DNA of 17,116 nt from SHZI01 sp040080965 (GCA_040080965.1 JBEBHH010000056.1:1-17116), one strand, 5' to 3'. Numbered from the stretch's first letter, positions 1 to 8,571 are shown. A program made the numbers and translations. The notes: generated from the sequence alone by a model not told the origin.

Positions 1-17
1 CCCCCCCCCCCCCCCCC
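1..17. repeat. Poly-C homopolymer tract
   Basis: Seventeen consecutive C residues form the left edge of the window, 18 bases beyond the flagellin stop codon. Read on the flagellin strand it is a poly-G run just after the gene. It may be a real homopolymer, but a G/C run at the end of a sequence is also typical of a read or assembly-end artefact. No gene or terminator hairpin can be assigned to it. Confidence 0.6.
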
Positions 18-35
18 GACCCTGGTCGTAGTCGA

Positions 36-1478
36 TTACCGGAAGAGACCCAGCACCGTCTGGGGCGCGGCGTTGGCCTGGGCCAACACGGCGACACCCG
101 CCTGCTGCAGGATCTGCGCCCGGGTCAGAGCCGCCGTCTCGGCCGCGAAATCGGCGTCCTGAATGCGGCTGCGGGAGGCCGTGAGGTTCTCCGCGACGCT
201 GCTCAGGTTCGAAATCGTGGATTCGAAGCGGTTCTGGATGGCACCGAGCTGGCTCCGGAGCGAGGACACGGCGGTCAGTGCCGCGTCAGCGCGCTGGATG
301 GCCGTGTTGGCGTTCGCCACCGACGTCACGCTGACCGTGGAGAGGGTCGTCGTGTCGACGGCGATCGAGGTGCTGGCGAAGCCGATGTCCGCGTTCGCAC
401 CGCCCAGGGTGATGTTCTGGGCAGCCGACAGCGTGATCGTGCCGCGCAGCGTGCCTTCCTGGGCAGCCGCGATACCGGTACCGGCCAGCGTGGCGCCCGC
501 GCCCTGCGTGATGGTCTCGGCGACCACCACGTTCCGGCCATCCGACGCGGTGAGCGTCAGCGTGGTGCCGGAGACAGCAGCGGAAACGCCGGTCTGGGCG
601 GAGAACAGGTTGACCTGCGCAGCAACGTCCGAAGCCGTCAGCGAAGAGCCGGCGGCCACGTTGTCGGCACCCGCGTAGATCGCCACGCCGTTAACCGTCA
701 GGTTGTAGGTCGAGGTGGCAGCGGCGTTGGTGATCGTCGAGAAGGTGCCCGACGTGACGTTGGTGGCCGTGGCGGTCAGGCCGGAGACGCCGCCGGCGTT
801 GATCGCATTGACCTTCGCGAAGGCGCTGTCGGCCGTCTGCTGGACCTGGCTGCCGGCGGCGCTGGCGCCGATGGCAACGGCCGAACCCTGGCCAACCGCA
901 ATCGTCAGGCCGCCGTCCGTGAGGGCGTTGGCCGTAACGGCAGTGCCGGTCGAGGTGGCGATCTGGCCGAGCTGGTCAGCGCGCACGCCGGTGGTCAGGT
1001 TGACGTTGATCGTCTCGCCGACGTTCGCACCGACCTGGAACTGGGCGGAGCCGAAGCTGCCGTCGAGGACCTTCTGGCCGTTGAACGAGGTCTGGGAGGC
1101 GATGCGGTTGATTTCCGCGATGCGCTGCTGCACTTCCTGGTCGAGGGCGGCGCGGTCGGACGCGGAGTTGGTCGCGTTGGCCGACTGCACTGCCAGCTCG
1201 CGGATGCGCTGCAGGTTGTTGCCAAGCTCGTCCAGGGCGGACTCGGCCGTCTGGGAGAGCGAGATGCCGTCGTTGGCGTTCCGGACAGCCTGGTTCAGGC
1301 CGCGGATCTGGGTGGTGAACCGGTCGGCGATGGCAAGACCCGCAGCGTCGTCCTTGGCGCTGTTGATCCGGAGACCGGAGGAAAGCCGCTGCAAGGCAGT
1401 GGCCAGGGTGCTGTCGGAACGCGACAGGTTGCGCTGCGCGTTCAGTGACAGCACGTTGGTATTTACGACACTAGGCAT
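36..1478 (-). CDS. fliC: Flagellin, filament subunit
   Basis: This 480-residue flagellin is exported through the flagellar channel and polymerises into the filament. The conserved N-terminal D0/D1 helices run from residue 1 to about 170 (VNTNVLSLNAQRNL near the start, RLSSGLRINSAKDDAAGLAI at 31-50). The D1 segment LQRIRELAVQSAN at 89-101 matches the region that Toll-like receptor 5 recognises in enterobacterial flagellins. The C-terminal D1/D0 part (about 390-480) contains SRIQDADFAAETAAL and ends in LGLFR. The middle (about 175-385) is rich in Ala, Thr, Val and Gly, as expected for the variable D2/D3 surface domains. There are no cysteines. The ATG has an AGGAGG Shine-Dalgarno at 1484-1489, five bases upstream. 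A FliA-type promoter at 1572-1599 lies in its own leader, so it is probably a late gene transcribed apart from flgKL. Confidence 0.97.
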   Translation of the reverse strand: MPSVVNTNVLSLNAQRNLSRSDSTLATALQRLSSGLRINSAKDDAAGLAIADRFTTQIRGLNQAVRNANDGISLSQTAESALDELGNNLQRIRELAVQSANATNSASDRAALDQEVQQRIAEINRIASQTSFNGQKVLDGSFGSAQFQVGANVGETINVNLTTGVRADQLGQIATSTGTAVTANALTDGGLTIAVGQGSAVAIGASAAGSQVQQTADSAFAKVNAINAGGVSGLTATATNVTSGTFSTITNAAATSTYNLTVNGVAIYAGADNVAAGSSLTASDVAAQVNLFSAQTGVSAAVSGTTLTLTASDGRNVVVAETITQGAGATLAGTGIAAAQEGTLRGTITLSAAQNITLGGANADIGFASTSIAVDTTTLSTVSVTSVANANTAIQRADAALTAVSSLRSQLGAIQNRFESTISNLSSVAENLTASRSRIQDADFAAETAALTRAQILQQAGVAVLAQANAAPQTVLGLFR

Positions 1479-1571
1479 GATGCCCTCCTGAGATGTTTAC
1501 CCGAGTTCGCCTGCTTTCTCGAGGTCCACCCCAAGCCGTGGTGCGGAACCTAGTGAAGCTGTGCGGGGTGG

Positions 1572-1599
1572 ATATCGGCCTCGGGGGGAGGGGACTTGA
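1572..1599 (-). promoter_or_regulatory. Candidate FliA (sigma-28) promoter of fliC
   Basis: On the minus strand TCAA (1599-1596) is followed after 16 bases by GCCGATAT (1579-1572). The known FliA consensus is TAAA, 15 bases, GCCGATAA, so the -10 matches at seven of eight positions. Reading the -35 as CAAG gives exactly 15 bases. Transcription would start near 1563, leaving a leader of about 85 bases. Confidence 0.65.
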
Positions 1600-1611
1600 A
1601 CCGGCCGGTGT

Positions 1612-1621
1612 GACGCGCGTC
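1612..1621. other. 10-bp palindrome upstream of the fliC promoter
   Basis: GACGCGCGTC is a perfect self-complementary decamer 12 bp upstream (minus strand) of the proposed fliC -35 element. It could be a regulator site, but such palindromes also arise by chance in G+C-rich DNA. Confidence 0.25.
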
Positions 1622-1629
1622 GCATTTTC

Positions 1630-1720
1630 GTAGAAGCGCCGACCGGCGCGACGGGGGATTCCCGTCAGGAGCGTCTCAGCGACAGAGGGAATCCCCCGTC
1701 GCGCCGGTCGGCGCTTCTAC
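1630..1720. repeat. REP doublet (REPIN): perfect 34-bp inverted repeat
   Basis: Two perfect 34-bp inverted arms (1630-1663 and 1687-1720) flank a 23-base loop. Each arm begins with GTAG from its outer end and then has a small hairpin, GCGCC-GACC-GGCGC. This is the architecture of REP sequences that are mobilised in trans by RAYT (TnpA-REP, Y1) transposases in pseudomonads and xanthomonads. No transposase gene is in the window. It sits between the end of flgL and the fliC promoter, where its hairpin could stop or protect the flgL transcript. The right arm overlaps the flgL stop codon: the TAG inside the GTAG head is the stop. A related GTAGGAGCGCC element lies at 17050. Confidence 0.85.
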
Positions 1721-2934
1721 AGGACGTCGAAGAGGGAGAAGGACTGGGTCCGGGCGTAGGCCTTCTGGGCGGCTTCCAGGCTCGTGAGCTGCTGCTCGAG
1801 CTTCGAGATGGCCGTCGCGTAGTCCAGGTCCTGGATCCCGGAGAGCGAGCGCTTGAGCTCCAGCGCGACGTCCGCGTTGTTGTCCTGCTGCTGGTCGATG
1901 CCCGCGAGGCGCGCCCCGACCTGGCTGCGGACGTTGCTCACGTGCAGCAGGGCCTGGTCCAGGTTCTGCAGGTTGGCGTTGATCTGGTTCTGGAAGGTGG
2001 AGCGGCCGGCGGCGCTGCTGGTGTTGGTGCCAAGCGTGGTGATGAAGTCCTGCACCGTCCGGAACACGTTCTGGAAGCGGGAGGTGGCCACGGTGAACTG
2101 GTCGCCGGTGGCCGGCGCCCCCTGGAACTCGATGCTGGCGCCCTGGAAGGTGATGGTCTGACCGGGTGTGTAGGTCCCGGACGCCACGGGCACGGCACCG
2201 CTGCGGGCAGCCCAGGTCGTCACCTCGGGGGTAGTGGGGGTTGCGGGGATCACGGTGAACTCGAGCGTGTAGTTGCCCGGCGCGAAGGGCGTGCCGTTCG
2301 CAACCGTGGCTGACGTCCAGGATGCCGTGCCCGTGTTGCCGGTGTCCGGGTTGACGGTGTACGCGCCATTGCCGCTCGGAACCTGCATGAACACAGCGGA
2401 CCCCGGATCGCCCTCCTGGACAGTGCGCGCGTCAGCGACCCGCTGGAAGCGCACGCCGGCGTCGCCCTCGTAGGAGACGCCGCCAGCCTCCTGGACGAAG
2501 GGCCGCGTCTGCACCAGGTTGCCGGCGAACAGGTAGCGGCCCTCGCCGTCCTGGGAGTTGGCTGTATTGATCAGGCCCGTGAGCAGCTCCCGGGCTTCTG
2601 CCGCGATGGCGCCGCGGCTTTCGTTGGTCTGGGTGCCATTCGCGGCCTGGATGGCCAGCTCCCGGATGCGGTTCAGCGCGTCGGTGGTCTGGGAGAGCGA
2701 GTCTTCCTCCAGCGAGAGGCGGCGCCGCGCCGTGTCGGCGTTCAGGCCGAAGTTCTCGAGCCGGTCCAGCCCCTGCTGCAGCAGCAGGCCCTGGGCGGCG
2801 CCCGCGGGATCGTCGGCCGCGGTGCTGATGCGCTTGCCGCTGCTCACCTGGTCCTGGATGGCGGCCAGCTCGGCCTGCTGGCGCTGGATCGAGGACAGCC
2901 ACTGGAGCTGGTAGACGTTCGACGCTATGCGCAT
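1717..2934 (-). CDS. flgL: Hook-filament junction protein FlgL (HAP3)
   Basis: This 405-residue FlgL forms the second junction layer between hook and filament, distal to FlgK. The N-terminus MRIASNVYQLQWLSSIQ and the following QDQVSSGKRISTAADDPAGA (about 27-46) are the flagellin-like D0/D1 signature of FlgL. The C-terminus has GIQDLDYATAISKLEQQL and ends SLFDVL, close to the usual FlgL ending. Length is near the top of the family range, with the extra residues in the variable centre. The ATG lies two bases after the flgK stop (TGATCATG), so translation is probably coupled to flgK. The stop codon TAG at 1717-1719 belongs to a REP element, so the original 3' end may have been changed slightly by that insertion. 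Confidence 0.96.
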   Translation of the reverse strand: MRIASNVYQLQWLSSIQRQQAELAAIQDQVSSGKRISTAADDPAGAAQGLLLQQGLDRLENFGLNADTARRRLSLEEDSLSQTTDALNRIRELAIQAANGTQTNESRGAIAAEARELLTGLINTANSQDGEGRYLFAGNLVQTRPFVQEAGGVSYEGDAGVRFQRVADARTVQEGDPGSAVFMQVPSGNGAYTVNPDTGNTGTASWTSATVANGTPFAPGNYTLEFTVIPATPTTPEVTTWAARSGAVPVASGTYTPGQTITFQGASIEFQGAPATGDQFTVATSRFQNVFRTVQDFITTLGTNTSSAAGRSTFQNQINANLQNLDQALLHVSNVRSQVGARLAGIDQQQDNNADVALELKRSLSGIQDLDYATAISKLEQQLTSLEAAQKAYARTQSFSLFDVL

Positions 2935-2936
2935 GA

Positions 2937-4859
2937 TCAGCGCCCCACGATCTGGAGGAGGTTCTGGAACAGCCCATCGGCGACGCTGATCACCTTGCTG
3001 GCCGCGAGGTAGGCCTGCTGGTACCGGAGCATGTTCGATGCTTCCTCATCCAGGTTCACGCCAGAGATGTTCTGCAGGTCGATCTCCGCCTGCTCTCGCA
3101 GCGCCTGCTGGACCTTGATCTCGTTGCTGGCCCGGTTGGCCGTCGAGCCGACCGTGGCGACGATGTCGGCCCCCAGGTCCGAGACGGACTGGGTCCCGCC
3201 GGCGAAGAAGCCCCTCTGCGCCACCTGTGACAGCGCCAGCAGGTTGCTGTTGTCGCCGCTCCCGGCGGCCCCGCCGTCGACGTAGAAGCGGTCACCGGTC
3301 TGCGGCGCGCCGCTCACCTGCACCGTCAGGCCGCCGTAGCTGATGTCGGCGCCGCTGGTGTAGGGGAAGGGGCCGACGATGTCCGTGGGTGTGAACACGC
3401 TGTAGGTCGTCGGCGAGTCGAAACGGATGGTGACGGTGACGGGCGGGGTGTTGCCGATCACCGACTGCAGGATCGGATCGTTGACGTCGGTCATCACCGG
3501 CGCACTCACGGTCGCCTGGGATGCATTGGTGTCGCCCGCGCGGGACACGAGCGGCGCGGCCGCGGCGATCTCCACCGGACTGCCGAGCGCCACGCCGAAG
3601 TCGGTGATGGCGTTCGACAGCGGCTGGACCAGGAAGCGGTCGCCGGCGTTCGGCGTACCCGACGATACCGCGACCGAGAGCCCCGCGAAGACCAGCGGAC
3701 TGGCCAGGGTGCCGGCGCCGGCAGCCGTAACGGCAGCGCCGGTCTGCCGGTCGAGGACGGACCAGGCGGCGCCGTTGAAGCGCAGTTCGTAGTCGTGGCC
3801 TTCCAGCGCGCTGGCGTCCGCGATGTCAGCCGCCAACACCGCATTGCTCGTGTTGGTGAGCGCGTTGGACGTGAGCGGCCTGGTGGTCGTGAAGAAATCC
3901 CCGCCCAGGTTCCCCTGCAGGTCCATGCCCTGCCGGTGCTGGGTGTTGAACGCGTCGGCGAGCCCGACGGCCAGCTGGCCGATGTCGCGCCGCGCGCCGT
4001 CGAGTACGTCACTGCGGAAGGCGAGCAGCCCGCCCACGACGCCGCCGTTCACCTTCGTCGAAATGTTCTGCAGGTTGCCGCCGCCATTGTCGATGGCGAG
4101 CTGGAGACGGGAGCCGTCGTAGGTGTCCGGCACCGTGGCCATCCGCGCCGCGCGGCTGCCGAGCACCAGCGACTGGCCGCTGCCCACCAGCACGTTCACG
4201 CTGCCGTCGGCCTGGCGCACCGTGGTGACGTCGATCTGGCTGCCGAGTGCCTTGAGCAGTTCGTCCCGCTTGTCGAGCAGGCTCGGCGCCGGGTTGTTGC
4301 CGGACGACATGACCTGCGCGTTGACGTCCGCGATCTGGCCAGCCAGCTGGTTGATCGTGTCCGCTGCCTTCTCCAGGCGGCCGTCGATCTCGTTGCCCAG
4401 GCCGTTCAGCTGCGAATCCAGCTGCTGCAGGCGGCTGGCGAGGCTGTCACCCTCCAGGAGCAGCTGCTGGCGCTGGGCGATGGACGTCGGGTCGCGGCCC
4501 ACGGCCTCGACCTGGTCGAAGAAGCGCTGGACCGCGGCGCTGACGCCGGTCTCGGGGTTGCCGAGGATGGTGTCGAGGCGCGTGGCGAAGGTGCCAAACG
4601 CCGCATAGCGCTGCTCCATCGAGGTGGAGGAGCGCAGGTTGTCCGTCAGGAACTGGTCGTACACGCGGCTCACGTCCGCGACGGCCACGCCGGCGCCGAT
4701 CGTGATGCGGCCGAGCGGTGTGCCCGGCTGCTCGACGAAATCGATGCGCTGGCGCACGTAGCCCGCGGTGTTCGCGTTCGCGATGTTGTTGCTCGTCGTC
4801 TGCAGCGCCCGTTGGGCAGCCATCAGCGCCGAGAGACCGTTGCTAATCGTTCCACTCAT
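2937..4859 (-). CDS. flgK: Hook-filament junction protein FlgK (HAP1)
   Basis: This 640-residue FlgK caps the hook and forms the first junction layer. Residues 7-36 carry the rod/hook family N-terminal motif, with LQTTSNNIANANTAGYVRQR. The C-terminus has VNLDEEASNMLRYQQAYLAA, the family's terminal coiled coil, and ends LLQIVGR. The centre (about 320-560) is a Thr/Ser/Gly/Val-rich domain typical of gammaproteobacterial FlgK. The ATG is preceded by AGGTGA at 4866-4871, six bases away. A 79-base gap separates it from flgJ and contains a candidate FliA promoter, so flgKL can probably be transcribed late, independently of the hook-basal body genes. FlgN encoded at 13498 would be its export chaperone. 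Confidence 0.97.
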   Translation of the reverse strand: MSGTISNGLSALMAAQRALQTTSNNIANANTAGYVRQRIDFVEQPGTPLGRITIGAGVAVADVSRVYDQFLTDNLRSSTSMEQRYAAFGTFATRLDTILGNPETGVSAAVQRFFDQVEAVGRDPTSIAQRQQLLLEGDSLASRLQQLDSQLNGLGNEIDGRLEKAADTINQLAGQIADVNAQVMSSGNNPAPSLLDKRDELLKALGSQIDVTTVRQADGSVNVLVGSGQSLVLGSRAARMATVPDTYDGSRLQLAIDNGGGNLQNISTKVNGGVVGGLLAFRSDVLDGARRDIGQLAVGLADAFNTQHRQGMDLQGNLGGDFFTTTRPLTSNALTNTSNAVLAADIADASALEGHDYELRFNGAAWSVLDRQTGAAVTAAGAGTLASPLVFAGLSVAVSSGTPNAGDRFLVQPLSNAITDFGVALGSPVEIAAAAPLVSRAGDTNASQATVSAPVMTDVNDPILQSVIGNTPPVTVTIRFDSPTTYSVFTPTDIVGPFPYTSGADISYGGLTVQVSGAPQTGDRFYVDGGAAGSGDNSNLLALSQVAQRGFFAGGTQSVSDLGADIVATVGSTANRASNEIKVQQALREQAEIDLQNISGVNLDEEASNMLRYQQAYLAASKVISVADGLFQNLLQIVGR

Positions 4860-4907
4860 GTTCTGTCACCTCTCCGTGGCGGTACAAAGCACCCCGGAGT
4901 GAAAGGT

Positions 4908-4934
4908 AGGTCGGCACATCCCTGTCGTCCTTGA
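4908..4934 (-). promoter_or_regulatory. Candidate FliA (sigma-28) promoter of flgKL
   Basis: On the minus strand TCAA (4934-4931), exactly 15 bases, then GCCGACCT (4915-4908). It shares TCAAG and GCCGA with the stronger flgM site in this window. It lies in the flgJ-flgK gap and would give a leader of about 40 bases. A late flgKL promoter of this type is known from Salmonella. Confidence 0.5.
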
Positions 4935-4938
4935 GCGC

Positions 4939-5928
4939 CTAGCCGGCGGGGTCGAGGATCGGGCTGTCGGTAATGCTGCGGATCTTTTCTGCATAACGCG
5001 GGTCGGTCGCGTAGCCGGCCGACTGCAGGCTTTCGGCGTAGGCGTCAACGCTGGAGCCGGAACGCAACGCATCGCTGTAGCGCGGATTGCCCTGCAGGAA
5101 GCGGACATAATCCTCGAACCCGGCGGCGAGATCCGGATACGCACGGAATTGCGCGCGCTGGGGTTTTGGTAAACCGCCTTCGTACTCCAGGGTCGTCACG
5201 GTCACCCGTTCGCCGGTCCAGCGGGAATCCGCCTTGATGCCGAACAGGTTGTTGCCGCTCACCCCGGCGTCGTCGCGGATCTGCCGGCTGCCCCAGCCGG
5301 TTTCCAGTGCCGCCTGCGCCACGATCGCCCGCGGATTCACGCCCAGCTTCTCGCCGGCACGCACGGCCAGCGGCCAGACCTCGCGCACGAAGTCCTCGCG
5401 GTTTGCGGGCCGGAAGTCACTGCGGTTCGAGCCCGTCAGCGCGGGCAGGCGCATTTCCGGCAGGGCCGGCATCGGCAGGTTGATGTTCAGCCGCACGGTC
5501 AGTCCGGCGGCGTCGGGAATCGAGAGTTCGGGGCTTACGCCATCCGGGAGTTCCGGCAGCGTGGCCCGGGCCGCGGCCGGCAGGCGCTGAAGGAGCATGG
5601 CCAGCGGCATTGGGCCTTCGGCGGGCGCCGTTCCTTCGGCCTCGTTCGTGACGCCGAGCTGGCGCACCATGAGATCGCCAAGCCCGAGGCCCTTGCCCTG
5701 GCTCATCTCCATGGCGATCTGCTTGTCGAACATCTCCTGGTAGGTGTTGTCCTTCTGCTCGCCGAGCACGGCGTTGGCGTCGCGCATGCTCTTCAGCATC
5801 ATCTGCACGAACAGCGCCTCGAACTGCCGTGCAGCTTCCCGGGCCGCTTCCGGCGACCGCGCGCCGGCCTCAGTCTTCAGCTGAGAAAGGCCATGGAAGT
5901 CGTTGAATGTATGGATCTGTGCGGTCAT
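4939..5928 (-). CDS. flgJ: Flagellar rod cap protein and peptidoglycan hydrolase FlgJ
   Basis: This 329-residue protein is exported to the periplasm, where its N-terminal domain scaffolds rod assembly and its C-terminal domain opens the murein layer for the rod. Residues 25-95 are the rod-binding domain (AARQFEALFVQMMLKSMRDA, then MEMSQGKGLGLGDLMVRQL). A linker at about 95-175, rich in Pro, Ala and Leu, follows. Residues 178-325 are a glucosaminidase-type domain. ALETGWG holds the likely catalytic Glu209 and is followed by SGNNLFGIKAD at 224-234. The two-domain form is typical of beta- and gammaproteobacteria. There is no cleavable signal peptide, as expected for a type III flagellar export substrate. 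The start is 11 bases after the flgI stop. Confidence 0.95.
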   Translation of the reverse strand: MTAQIHTFNDFHGLSQLKTEAGARSPEAAREAARQFEALFVQMMLKSMRDANAVLGEQKDNTYQEMFDKQIAMEMSQGKGLGLGDLMVRQLGVTNEAEGTAPAEGPMPLAMLLQRLPAAARATLPELPDGVSPELSIPDAAGLTVRLNINLPMPALPEMRLPALTGSNRSDFRPANREDFVREVWPLAVRAGEKLGVNPRAIVAQAALETGWGSRQIRDDAGVSGNNLFGIKADSRWTGERVTVTTLEYEGGLPKPQRAQFRAYPDLAAGFEDYVRFLQGNPRYSDALRSGSSVDAYAESLQSAGYATDPRYAEKIRSITDSPILDPAG

Positions 5929-5939
5929 GACCGGCTCGA

Positions 5940-7079
5940 TCAGATCACGATGAGCTCGGCCCGGAGGGCGCCTGCTTCCCGCAGGGCCTCGAGGATCGCG
6001 ACCAGGTCGCCGGGGGCGGCACCCACCTGGTTCACGGCCTGCACGATGTCATTCAGGTCGACGCCCGGCCTGAACAGGAACATGCGGTTCTCGCCCTGGG
6101 TGACGCTGATGTTGGACTCGGGCGTCACCACCGTGTCGCCGTTCTCGCTGAAGGGCTGTGGCTGGCTGACGTCGAAGTCCTCCGTGATGGACACGACCAG
6201 CGAGCCATGGGACACCGCCGCCGGCGAGACGTGGACGCTGGCGTTGATCACCACCGTGCCCGTCCGCGAATTGATGATGACGCGCGCGGCCGATTCGCCA
6301 GGCGTCACTTCCAGGTTCTCCAGCGTGGAGATCAGCGAGATGCGGTCCGCCTGGGACGCCGGCGCGCGGACCTGCACGGACATCGGGTCGCGGGCCTGGG
6401 CGGTGCCCGCGCCCAGCAGGTTGTTGATGCTCTCCGCCAGCCGCGTGGACGTGGTGAAGTCCGGCCGGTGGAGGTTGAGCGTCAGCAGCTCGGCTTCGCC
6501 GATGACCGTCGTCACCTCGCGCTCCACGGTGGCGCCGTTCGGGATGCGCCCGACGCTGGGTACGTTGATCGAGATGCGCGAACCGTCCTCGCCGGACAGC
6601 CCGAGCCCGCCCACGGCCAGGTTGCCCTGGGCCATGGCGTAGACCTGGCCGTCGAGGCCCTTCAGCGGGGTGATGAGCAGGGTGCCGCCGCGCAGGCTTT
6701 TGGCATTCGCGATCGATGACACGGTGATGTCGATGTTCTGCCCCGCCTTGGCGAAGGCCGGCAGGTCGGCATGCACTGCCACGGCGGCGACGTTCTTCAG
6801 CTGCAGGCTGGTGCCGGCCGGGACCGTCACCCCGAGGCGCTCCAGCATGTTGATGAGGCTCTGGGTGGTGAAGGGCGCCTGGGTGGTCTGGTCGCCGGTG
6901 CCGTCCAGGCCCACCACGAGGCCGTAGCCCACGAGCTGGTTCTGCCGGACGCCGGCCACGGAGGCCAGGTCCTTGATGCGGTCCGCCCGGGCCGCCGGCA
7001 TCTGCAGGGCGAGCGCCATGATGGCGCCGGCCAGCAGGAAGAGCGTGTGCCGGCGAATCTGTTCGCGTTGCTTGCGCAT
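5940..7079 (-). CDS. flgI: Flagellar P-ring protein FlgI
   Basis: This 379-residue FlgI forms the peptidoglycan ring around the rod. The ATG at 7079 gives a Sec signal peptide: RKQREQIRR is the basic stretch, then a hydrophobic core, then cleavage after about residue 32 at AARA|DRIKD. The mature start DRIKDLASVAGVRQNQLVGY and GLDGTGDQTTQAPFT are highly characteristic of FlgI. The C-terminus is EALREAGALRAELIVI. The reading frame stays open upstream to 7433, but that part overlaps flgH and gives an unrelated arginine-rich translation, so the ATG before the signal peptide is chosen. GAGGAT about 10 bases upstream may be the ribosome site. FlgA (12351) is its periplasmic chaperone. Confidence 0.97.
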   Translation of the reverse strand: MRKQREQIRRHTLFLLAGAIMALALQMPAARADRIKDLASVAGVRQNQLVGYGLVVGLDGTGDQTTQAPFTTQSLINMLERLGVTVPAGTSLQLKNVAAVAVHADLPAFAKAGQNIDITVSSIANAKSLRGGTLLITPLKGLDGQVYAMAQGNLAVGGLGLSGEDGSRISINVPSVGRIPNGATVEREVTTVIGEAELLTLNLHRPDFTTSTRLAESINNLLGAGTAQARDPMSVQVRAPASQADRISLISTLENLEVTPGESAARVIINSRTGTVVINASVHVSPAAVSHGSLVVSITEDFDVSQPQPFSENGDTVVTPESNISVTQGENRMFLFRPGVDLNDIVQAVNQVGAAPGDLVAILEALREAGALRAELIVI

Positions 7080-7108
7080 GGGGTCGGTGATCCTCGGGTC
7101 GTGGTTCG

Positions 7109-7783
7109 TCAAAGCGGCCAGAGCTTCATGAAGAAGCGGGCCAGGAGGCCGGGGCGGTTGGAATCCGCCAGGGTGCCGGAGCCGCTGTAGGTGATGCGCG
7201 CGTCGGCCACCTTGAAGGACGGCACGGAGTTGTCGGGGCCGATGTCCACGGGCCTGACGATGCCGCTGATCTGCACGAACTCCTCGCCCTGGTTCAGCGT
7301 CAGCCACTTCTCGCCGCGCACGAGCAGGTTGCCGTTCGGGTAGACGTCCGCGACCGTCACGGTGATGTTGCCGTCGAGGCGGTTGCTCTGGCTGCTGCTG
7401 CCCTCGCCGGCGAAGTCCTGTTTCGTCTCCCACTCGTTGTTCAGGATCTGGTCGCCGTTGAGCGTGATGGGACCGCCCGCGATGATGGGGAGGCCGGTAT
7501 CGATACTGCTGTCCTTCTTCGCGTCGGTGCTGGCGCTCTTGGAAGCCTGGGTGCGCTCCGCCAGCCGGATCGTGACCGTGTCGCCGATCCGCCGGGCCTT
7601 GACGTCGTCGAACAGCGAGAGTCCGCGGGCGGGCTGGTAGATCGCGCCACTCGAGGCGGCCTGCGGCGCGTAGACCGGGGCCGGCGTCGGCGCGTACTCG
7701 CCGGGACGGGGGCCGATCTGCAGCGTCGCGCAGCCGCTGAGGGCGAGCAGAGCGCTGGCGGCCAGGGCGGTTCGCTTGTTCAT
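7109..7783 (-). CDS. flgH: Flagellar L-ring lipoprotein FlgH
   Basis: This 224-residue outer-membrane lipoprotein forms the L ring. The N-terminus is a lipoprotein signal with lipobox LSGC at 15-18. Cys18 would be lipidated, and the next residue, Ala, fits outer-membrane sorting. GLSLFDDVKARRIGDTVTIR, the WETKQDFAGEG region and the C-terminal VRPVDIGPDNSVPSFKVADA and ITYSGSG segments are FlgH hallmarks, ending in FFMKLWPL. The frame continues upstream to 8560 across flgG, but only the ATG at 7783 gives the lipoprotein signal. It starts five bases after the flgG stop and has no clear Shine-Dalgarno, so it probably relies on coupling with flgG. It is 29 bases upstream of flgI. Confidence 0.97.
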   Translation of the reverse strand: MNKRTALAASALLALSGCATLQIGPRPGEYAPTPAPVYAPQAASSGAIYQPARGLSLFDDVKARRIGDTVTIRLAERTQASKSASTDAKKDSSIDTGLPIIAGGPITLNGDQILNNEWETKQDFAGEGSSSQSNRLDGNITVTVADVYPNGNLLVRGEKWLTLNQGEEFVQISGIVRPVDIGPDNSVPSFKVADARITYSGSGTLADSNRPGLLARFFMKLWPL

Positions 7784-7788
7784 GGTGA

Positions 7789-8571
7789 TCACAGGTTGTT
7801 GTTCAGGTACTGGAGCATCTGGTCGCTGGTCGAGATGGCCTTCGAGTTCATCTCGTAGGCGCGCTGGGTCTCGATCATGCTCACCAGCTCCTCCACGACG
7901 TTGACGTTGGAGCCCTCGAGGGAGCCCTGCACCAGGGTGCCGATGCCCTCCAGGCCGGGGTTCGCCACCTGGGGCGAGCCGCTGGCGGCGGTCTCGAGGA
8001 ACAGGTTCTGTCCCTTCGGCTGGAGGCCGGCGGGATTGATGAAATCCGCCAGCTGCAGCGTACCGAGGCTGGTTGGCGAGGTCTGGCCCTGAAGCGTGGC
8101 CTGTACCGTGCCGTCCAGGCCGATCGTGATCGACTGGGCGTCGCTCGGGATCGTGAGCGACGGCTGGATCTCGTAGCCGCTCGCGGTGACCAGCCGGCCC
8201 TCGGAGTCCACCTTGAAGGAACCGTCGCGGCTGTAGGCGAGGCTGCCGTCGGGCTCCAGCACCTGGAAGAAGCCGCGGCCCTGGATGAGGACGTCCAGCG
8301 AGTTCCCGGTCTGCAGTGCCGAGCCCTGGGTGAAGGTCTTCTCCGTGGCCACGACGCGCACGCCGGTGCCGATGGAAAGGCCCGTCGGGCTCTCGGTGTT
8401 CTGGGAGGTCGCGCCACCGGCCTGGGTCACGTTCTGGTACAGCAGGTCCTCGAACACGGCCCGGCCGCGCTTGAAGCCCGTCGTGTTGACGTTGGCGAGG
8501 TTGTTCGAGACGACCGACATGCGCGTCTGCTGCGCATCCAGTCCCGTCTTGGCTACCCACAATGCTTCCAT
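7789..8571 (-). CDS. flgG: Flagellar distal rod protein FlgG
   Basis: This 260-residue protein forms the distal rod that passes through the P and L rings. The N-terminal motif LDAQQTRMSVVSNNLANVNT and FKRGRAVFEDLLYQN are the rod family signature with the FlgG-specific continuation. The C-terminus VNVVEELVSMIETQRAYEMN followed by SKAISTSDQMLQYLNNNL matches FlgG almost as a textbook case, and the length is exactly that of the family. The ATG has CAGGAGT about ten bases upstream. It lies 51 bases after flgF and five bases before flgH. Confidence 0.97.
   Translation of the reverse strand: MEALWVAKTGLDAQQTRMSVVSNNLANVNTTGFKRGRAVFEDLLYQNVTQAGGATSQNTESPTGLSIGTGVRVVATEKTFTQGSALQTGNSLDVLIQGRGFFQVLEPDGSLAYSRDGSFKVDSEGRLVTASGYEIQPSLTIPSDAQSITIGLDGTVQATLQGQTSPTSLGTLQLADFINPAGLQPKGQNLFLETAASGSPQVANPGLEGIGTLVQGSLEGSNVNVVEELVSMIETQRAYEMNSKAISTSDQMLQYLNNNL

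Noticed and set aside
3795..4934. 379-residue open frame on the plus strand opposite flgK
   Set aside because: It is an antisense shadow of flgK with biased composition and no signature.
5940..7433. Long N-terminal extension of FlgI (and similar ones for FlgH to 8560 and FlgB to 12579)
   Set aside because: The extensions overlap neighbouring real genes in another frame or the control region, and they would bury the FlgI and FlgH signal peptides.
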